Source: an uncultured Fretibacterium sp.
GTDB lineage: Bacteria; Synergistota; Synergistia; Synergistales; Aminobacteriaceae
Assembly: GCA_937899395.1 (NCBI GenBank)
Contig: CALBPU010000140.1
Span: 1 to 11,041, forward strand
DNA length: 11,041 bases
Reading direction: 5' to 3'
The translations under genes were made by a program, and so were the position numbers. Below, piece by piece: positions 7,119 through 11,041 of the stretch; within the stretch, counting starts at the first letter, position 1, and every line of letters begins with the position of its first letter. The notes beneath the pieces were generated by a model. It had not been told where the DNA came from. It worked only from the letters and a program-made list of their open reading frames with translations, and made no database searches.

Positions 7119-8075
7119 TTACACCGTCAAATTATTTTTCCTGATAAATTCTTCGATCTGTTTTCGAGTCGGAATTGCTTCAATAGCTCCCTTGCTTTGA
7201 ACACAAATACAGCCCGAAATATTTCCGTAACTCATGGCCGATTTGATAATTTCTCCTTTGAGATCGGAAATTTTTTCAACTCCCTCAAGCCTCAGTTTCG
7301 ACAAAAACGCTCCCCAAAAAGCATCTCCGCAGCCCGTAGCATCAACCGCAGGAACTCTTTGTCCAGGAACTTTGATAATTTTATCGCCGAAAAACGCTTG
7401 CGCACCCTTTGACCCGAGTGTCTCAATTATAACTGAAATGTTGTAGTCTTTCATGAGAACGGGAAGATTTTTTTCTCCGCCCATCATATCAATCTCTTCT
7501 CCTGAAAGTTTGAGAAGGTCTACGTACTTCAAGACATCTTTAACGGCCTTTACACATGCTTCAGCATCATCGTTCCACATTATGTTTCGGTAATTAATAT
7601 CAAAGCTGACCAGCTTATCAAATTCTCTTCCGAGTTTCATTGCCTTAATCGTAGCGTCTTTTTCGGGTTGAGCTGATAACGAACATGAGCCTGCATGAAT
7701 TATTTTCGAGTTCTTAATGTCTTCTTCTCTGACATCAGCTTCACTTAACATCATATCCGCTCCGGGCTTTCGTGCAAATGTGAAAACCCTTTCGCCGTTA
7801 GCCGATAAAGTTACGAATGCCATAGTCGTTACAGCTTCCTTGCATAATTCTTTACAAACTGCTTCGACATTATATTTCGCAAGAGTATCCATAAGGAAAT
7901 GGCCAAAATTATCATCGCCGACTTTGCAGCACATTGAAGCGTTCAAATCGTTTTTAGCGGCTGCAATAGCAACATTAGCCGGAGCACCTCCAGCCTTTCT
8001 TATATAGCTTGCTTCTTCAGTTCCGGGTATAAAATCTATAACCATCTCTCCGATAGAGTACAAGTCATTCATCAT
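7119..8075 (-). CDS. PfkB-family sugar kinase, fructokinase-like
   Basis: First gene of the operon. The 318-residue cytoplasmic kinase transfers phosphate from ATP to a ketose or aldose. PfkB signature 1 is GGAPANVA at 29-36, in a fructokinase-like N-terminus (SIGEMVIDFIPG at 7-18). Signature 2 is DATGCGDAFWGAF at 245-257 with catalytic Asp251 and the anion-hole TGCG (the usual Ala is Cys249). The interior GSKGAQAFFG at 221-230 is part of the nucleotide site. Length is typical for ScrK-like fructokinases. GGAGG (8082-8086) sits six bases before the ATG at 8075 and nine before a second ATG at 8072, so either could be used. With the lyxose/mannose isomerase, a route mannose to fructose to fructose 6-phosphate is possible. 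Kinases of this clade vary in substrate, so allose, allulose or xylulose remain alternatives. Confidence 0.9.
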   Translation of the reverse strand: MMNDLYSIGEMVIDFIPGTEEASYIRKAGGAPANVAIAAAKNDLNASMCCKVGDDNFGHFLMDTLAKYNVEAVCKELCKEAVTTMAFVTLSANGERVFTFARKPGADMMLSEADVREEDIKNSKIIHAGSCSLSAQPEKDATIKAMKLGREFDKLVSFDINYRNIMWNDDAEACVKAVKDVLKYVDLLKLSGEEIDMMGGEKNLPVLMKDYNISVIIETLGSKGAQAFFGDKIIKVPGQRVPAVDATGCGDAFWGAFLSKLRLEGVEKISDLKGEIIKSAMSYGNISGCICVQSKGAIEAIPTRKQIEEFIRKNNLTV

Positions 8076-8114
8076 AGAAAGCCTCCATCACAATTAATAT
8101 TTTCAATTTTCATT

Positions 8115-8129
8115 ACAACTCTGAGTTGT
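8115..8129. promoter_or_regulatory. Perfect 15-bp palindrome, candidate operator of the sugar operon
   Basis: The sequence ACAACTC, one centre base, GAGTTGT is a perfect inverted repeat with 7-base arms. It covers the predicted transcription start of the sugar operon (about -2 to +13 relative to the start implied by the -10 box). That position is ideal for a repressor that blocks initiation and is released by the sugar or a pathway intermediate. No regulator gene is in the window, so the binding protein family (GntR, DeoR, LacI, ROK or other) cannot be chosen. Confidence 0.65.
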
Positions 8130-8133
8130 GCTT

Positions 8134-8162
8134 ATTATACAATAACGTTTTCAGCCGTGCAA
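8134..8162 (-). promoter_or_regulatory. Sigma-70-type promoter of the sugar operon
   Basis: On the minus strand TTGCAC (8162-8157) is followed after exactly 17 bases by a perfect TATAAT (8139-8134). The start would fall near 8127, giving an untranslated leader of about 50 bases with a GGAGG ribosome site. The box lies just after the stop of the upstream coiled-coil gene (8170), so the operon need not depend on read-through from it. Confidence 0.7.
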
Positions 8163-8169
8163 ATATATT

Positions 8170-9009
8170 TCATCTGAACATCAGCATAAAAATTATTATC
8201 AGCGCAAAAATTACACACGTTCCTGATAATCCCGTTATAATTTTCATCATCAATGAAATTTTCGCGCTCCTTACTCCGTGTTCATCGCCTAATCTCCCTG
8301 AAATTTCCTCCGATGAATTTGAAAGCTCCTGTTTAACTGCCTCTCTTATTTCGTGAATTAAAGCGAGGTTATTTTGTTTATGCAAGGCCGAAATTTCCCG
8401 TGAAAATTGTTCGAGTTCATAACTTTGAGTTTTCTCATGAGCTTTAACAAGTCCTTCTAATCCGGGTAATGAAGAATTAATCAGTTTATCAAGTTTTGAA
8501 TTATTTTCGCTTAATATTTGAGAATCGCTGAACGGTTCAAAATTTTGATGTTCTTTTTGTTCAAGCTCTGAATTTTTTTGTACTTTATCATTTGCGTAAG
8601 TCTGACTGAAAGTCGTTATTCCTGTTATCAATTCATTAAGAAGTTCTGAAATTCTCGCAAGCTCCTGCAAAATTATATTATTATCATCAGGCTTGTTATT
8701 CTTTAAGACCGCCTCTAAATTTTCAGGTATTCTCTCAAGAATTTTTCTCAAGCTTGAAATTTCTTCTAACGCAGTTCTTATTGTTTGAATTATTACGCTT
8801 CGTCCTGCTCTTCCTTCATCAACTCCGGAACGTACAGCCTTCTCAATTTGAGCTCGCAAATCTTGAGAGATCATATTGCTTCTGTCAATGGCATTAACAA
8901 CTTCCTCAACTCTAACGGCAGAACTTAAAGACTTCGTTAAAGTCGGAAGCATTTGGGCAGAAAGTTCAGATACAAGTAGAGCAGTAGTTGGATCTAATTC
9001 TTCGGGCAT
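8170..9009 (-). CDS. Coiled-coil protein with C-terminal membrane anchor, unknown function
   Basis: I do not recognise this family. The 279-residue product has no signal peptide and is almost entirely predicted helix, rich in Glu, Leu, Ser and Lys, with extended heptad-like stretches (for example ISSLRKILERIPENLEAVL and LQELARISELLNELI). It ends in one hydrophobic segment (KIITGLSGTCVIFALIIIFMLMF) that runs to the last residue. This is a tail-anchored plan: a cytoplasmic helical rod fixed to the membrane. I chose the ATG at 9009. A TTG at 9024 would add five residues but touches the only GGAG (9025-9028), while the ATG lies 15 bases from it, so the start is not certain. The gene is upstream of, and codirectional with, the sugar operon, which has its own promoter, and divergent from hemC. 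Neither neighbour explains its role. Confidence 0.75.
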   Translation of the reverse strand: MPEELDPTTALLVSELSAQMLPTLTKSLSSAVRVEEVVNAIDRSNMISQDLRAQIEKAVRSGVDEGRAGRSVIIQTIRTALEEISSLRKILERIPENLEAVLKNNKPDDNNIILQELARISELLNELITGITTFSQTYANDKVQKNSELEQKEHQNFEPFSDSQILSENNSKLDKLINSSLPGLEGLVKAHEKTQSYELEQFSREISALHKQNNLALIHEIREAVKQELSNSSEEISGRLGDEHGVRSAKISLMMKIITGLSGTCVIFALIIIFMLMFR

Positions 9010-9077
9010 TATTTTAATTTTCAACTCCGATTATAATTTATGATTTGTGAAAAGTATAACAGGAGGGAAAAAATTTT
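9010..9077. promoter_or_regulatory. Divergent intergenic region with two-way -10-like boxes
   Basis: The short gap between the coiled-coil gene and hemC contains ATTATAAT (9030-9037), which offers TATAAT on both strands, and a second near-symmetric box at 9053-9060 (TATAAC on plus, TATACT on minus). For hemC the plus-strand TATAAT at 9032-9037 would give a leader of about 34 bases that includes the AGGAGGG ribosome site (9061-9067). No convincing -35 box is seen for either direction, so the exact promoters are uncertain. Confidence 0.35.
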
Positions 9078-9950
9078 TTGCGTAAATTTGAAATCAAAAT
9101 CGGAACTCGAAGAAGTGTTCTTGCGCTAGCTCAGACAAAAATAATTGAAAATGAAATTTTAAGAGCATGGCCGGAAGCAAAAATTATTACAGTGCCTATT
9201 AAAACTTCAGGAGACAAAAACATGTCCCCTTTTTCGTCAGACCCGTCAGGATTAAAAGGAATGTTTACGTTTGAAATTGAGAGGGCGTTAATGAACGGTG
9301 AAATTGATTTAGCTGTTCACAGTCTCAAGGATCTTCCGTCAAACATCAACAAATCTTTACCGTTAATAGCGTATTCAAAACGAGCGAAACCTTTTGACGC
9401 ATTAATAATGAGAGATGAAAATATAAATATAATAGGAACATCATCATTAAGGCGGAAATTACAGCTTGAAAAATTATATCCTGAGAAAAAAATTATTCCC
9501 GTCAGAGGCAATATTAACACGAGGCTTAACAAGCTCTATAACGGTGAAAATTCTTTAGATGCTCTTGTTATGGCCTGCGCAGGGCTTGAACGTTTAGGGC
9601 TTGAACAAAAAATAACAAAAGTTTTTGATACCGATGAAATTATGCCTGCACCGGGTCAGGGAATATTAGTGTGTCAAGGAAGAGAAGGCGAAAATTATTT
9701 TTACCTTGAAAGTGTGAACGATAAAAATTCTGAGGATTGCGCAAAAGCTGAAAGGAGTTTCGCAATGGCATTGAACGCAGGCTGTAATGTACCTGTAGGA
9801 GCTTACGCTGAAATTTTCGGAGATGAAATAATTTTGAAGGGTTTATATATTGAAGAGAATGACAAAAGATTTTTCAGAGGAATTATTAAAGGTCACAGGA
9901 AAGACGCTGAAATATTGGGCGAAAAATTAGCGAAGGAGATTTTTAATTAG
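9078..9950 (+). CDS. hemC: Hydroxymethylbilane synthase (porphobilinogen deaminase)
   Basis: The enzyme joins four porphobilinogen units into hydroxymethylbilane in the cytoplasm, the step before uroporphyrinogen III. All family landmarks are present in 290 residues: IGTRRSVLALAQ at 8-19, KTSGDK at 42-47, KGMFTFEIERAL at 60-71, DLAVHSLKDLP at 77-87 with the catalytic Asp85, GTSSLRRKLQL at 120-130, PVRGNINTRLNKL at 141-153, and Cys236 in NAGCNVPVGAYAE, which carries the dipyrromethane cofactor. The start is a TTG at 9078, ten bases after a perfect AGGAGGG; no ATG is near. The stop abuts the ATG of the cobA-hemD fusion with no gap, so the two are an operon and probably coupled in translation. 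No hemA is upstream; the neighbour there is divergent and unrelated. Confidence 0.97.
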   Translation: MRKFEIKIGTRRSVLALAQTKIIENEILRAWPEAKIITVPIKTSGDKNMSPFSSDPSGLKGMFTFEIERALMNGEIDLAVHSLKDLPSNINKSLPLIAYSKRAKPFDALIMRDENINIIGTSSLRRKLQLEKLYPEKKIIPVRGNINTRLNKLYNGENSLDALVMACAGLERLGLEQKITKVFDTDEIMPAPGQGILVCQGREGENYFYLESVNDKNSEDCAKAERSFAMALNAGCNVPVGAYAEIFGDEIILKGLYIEENDKRFFRGIIKGHRKDAEILGEKLAKEIFN

Positions 9951-11008
9951 ATGATATGGTTAGTAGGAGCAGGGTCGGGAGATTACGGTTTAATGACGTT
10001 GAGAGGCGCAGAAGTTTTGAGGCGTGCAGATGTTGTTATATATGACAGATTAATCGGTGATGGAATTTTAGCAATGATACCTGAGACTGCGGAAAAAATT
10101 GACGCAGGGAAAATTTCAGGCTCACATAAAATTTCACAAACTCAAATTAACGAATTAATAATCGAAAATTCAAAATCAGGGAAAAATGTTGTTAGATTAA
10201 AAGGAGGAGATGTTTTTTTATTCGGAAGAGGAGGTGAGGAAGCTGAAGCGATAATTAATGCAGGATTGAAATTTGAGGTTGTCCCGGGAGTAAGTTCGGC
10301 CATGTCAGTACCTGCTTATGCAGGAATACCTGTAACACACAGAAATTTTTGTTCAGGAGTAAATATTTATACGGCTCATGACAAAAATAATTTAATTCCC
10401 GATTTCGATAAAAATACTTTAATATTTTTAATGGGAGTTGCACATGCGAAAGAACTTCAGGAAAAATTGTTACAGACATTAAACCCTGAAACACCTTGCG
10501 CAATAATTGAAAACGGAACAACAGCCCGTCAACGAGTTATAAGGACAAAATTAAAATTGCTATATAAATCAGTAATCGAAAACGAAATTAAATCTCCTGC
10601 TGTAATAGTTGTAGGAGAAGTTGCGGAATTAAATTTGGATTGGCGAAAAAATTTACCTCTTAACGGCAAAAAAATTTTGATAACAAGACCTGCTGGACGT
10701 GGTGAAAGGCTTGCGGAGATGTTGAGAGATGAAGGCGCTGAAGTAATTTTAATGCCCACTATAAAAACTCAAACGTTACAGGGAAGTTTAGACGGAAAAA
10801 ATTTAACTGGATATGATTGGATAGGCTTTACGAGCGTAACAGGGGTTGAAAGTTTTTTCGAGCTTTTATCAGAGAGCGATAGGGATATAAGAGAAATCGG
10901 TACAGCAAAAATTGCCGCAATAGGTTCAGCAACAGAGGCAGCACTAAAAAATCACGGATTAAGAGTTGATTTTGTCCCCGAAGATTTCTGCCTTGAAAGT
11001 TTATCCGG
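9951..11008 (+). CDS. cobA-hemD: Uroporphyrinogen-III C-methyltransferase / uroporphyrinogen-III synthase fusion, 3' truncated
   Basis: Residues 1 to about 230 are the S-adenosylmethionine-dependent methyltransferase that makes precorrin-2 from uroporphyrinogen III: GAGSGDYGLMTLRGAEVL at 6-23, the RLKGGDVFLFGRGGEE block at 82-97, PGVSSAMSVPAYAGIPVTH at 112-130 and LIFLMGVA at 157-164. From about 240 a HemD domain begins (KILITRPAGRGERLAEML, then YDWIGFTSVTGVESFFELL and AAIGSATEAALKNHGL); it closes hydroxymethylbilane to uroporphyrinogen III. One protein thus makes and methylates the ring. The frame is open for 352 codons and then runs into adapter, so roughly the last half of the HemD domain is missing; the truncation is a sequencing artefact, not a pseudogene. 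AAGGAG (9933-9938) precedes the ATG. In most relatives the methyltransferase motif reads GGDPF; here Val replaces Pro at residue 88. Confidence 0.95.
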
Positions 11009-11041
11009 AGATCGGAAGAGCACACGTCTGAACTCCAGTCA
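11009..11041 (+). other. Illumina TruSeq adapter sequence at contig end
   Basis: The final 33 bases match the standard TruSeq indexed-adapter stem that begins AGATCGGAAGAGC and continues to CCAGTCA. This is library-preparation sequence left on the assembly, not bacterial DNA. It ends the cobA-hemD frame artificially and also creates a false minus-strand reading frame starting inside it. The genome-derived part of the window ends at 11008, give or take a base of chance identity. Confidence 0.98.

Noticed and set aside
10255..10759. Two minus-strand frames of 76-88 codons
   Set aside because: They lie antisense to a continuous, motif-rich CobA-HemD frame and have no features of their own.
1..11008. 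CRISPR arrays, tRNA/rRNA genes, insertion sequences, riboswitches
   Set aside because: No spaced direct repeats, RNA gene signatures, transposase frames or long conserved leaders were seen; all gaps are under 180 bases and are accounted for above.
10828..11025. Minus-strand frame of 65 codons starting MCSSDL
   Set aside because: Its first residues are translated from the sequencing adapter and the remainder is antisense to the cobA-hemD fusion.

Overview
The window is an AT-rich, gene-dense bacterial contig with strong Shine-Dalgarno sites and frequent TTG/GTG starts. The soluble sugar-binding protein has a signal-peptidase-I type leader and no lipobox, which suggests a diderm cell. The ribose-type ABC importer, the many sugar isomerases and the fused CobA-HemD point to an anaerobic fermenter such as an AT-rich Synergistota, Negativicutes or other Firmicutes lineage. 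The phylum cannot be settled from this sequence alone.

Layout. Positions 1-194 (minus) hold the 5' end of an exported protein that probably enters a parallel beta-helix domain; it is cut by the contig edge. A minus-strand hairpin (265-297) separates it from a large minus-strand sugar operon (8075 down to 314). In transcription order the operon encodes: PfkB-family fructokinase-like kinase, AlsE/Rpe-type ketose-phosphate 3-epimerase, HxlB-like SIS isomerase, a previously untracked 49-residue single-pass membrane protein, a DUF4432 aldose-1-epimerase-like protein, a D-lyxose/D-mannose isomerase (cupin), then the ABC importer as ATPase, permease and periplasmic binding protein. It has one clear promoter (8134-8162) with a perfect 15-bp palindrome (8115-8129) over the predicted transcription start, which is a good candidate repressor operator. 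No regulator gene lies in the window.

Upstream of the operon, on the same strand, is a gene for a coiled-coil protein with a C-terminal membrane anchor (8170-9009, unknown function). Divergent from it are hemC (TTG start) and, directly abutting, a cobA-hemD fusion. These two convert porphobilinogen to uroporphyrinogen III and on to precorrin-2, feeding siroheme and cobalamin or heme synthesis. The fusion gene is cut off in its HemD part because the last 33 bases of the window (11009-11041) are Illumina TruSeq adapter, not genome.

The sugar operon is the most interesting part. It reads as import, anomer equilibration and aldose-ketose isomerisation, kinase phosphorylation, then C3-epimerisation and isomerisation of a ketohexose phosphate towards fructose 6-phosphate. 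The HxlB-like protein has no HxlA partner and lacks the usual serine of its first phosphate motif, and the epimerase has a remodelled phosphate loop. The true substrate is therefore probably a rare hexose or derivative and cannot be named from sequence.
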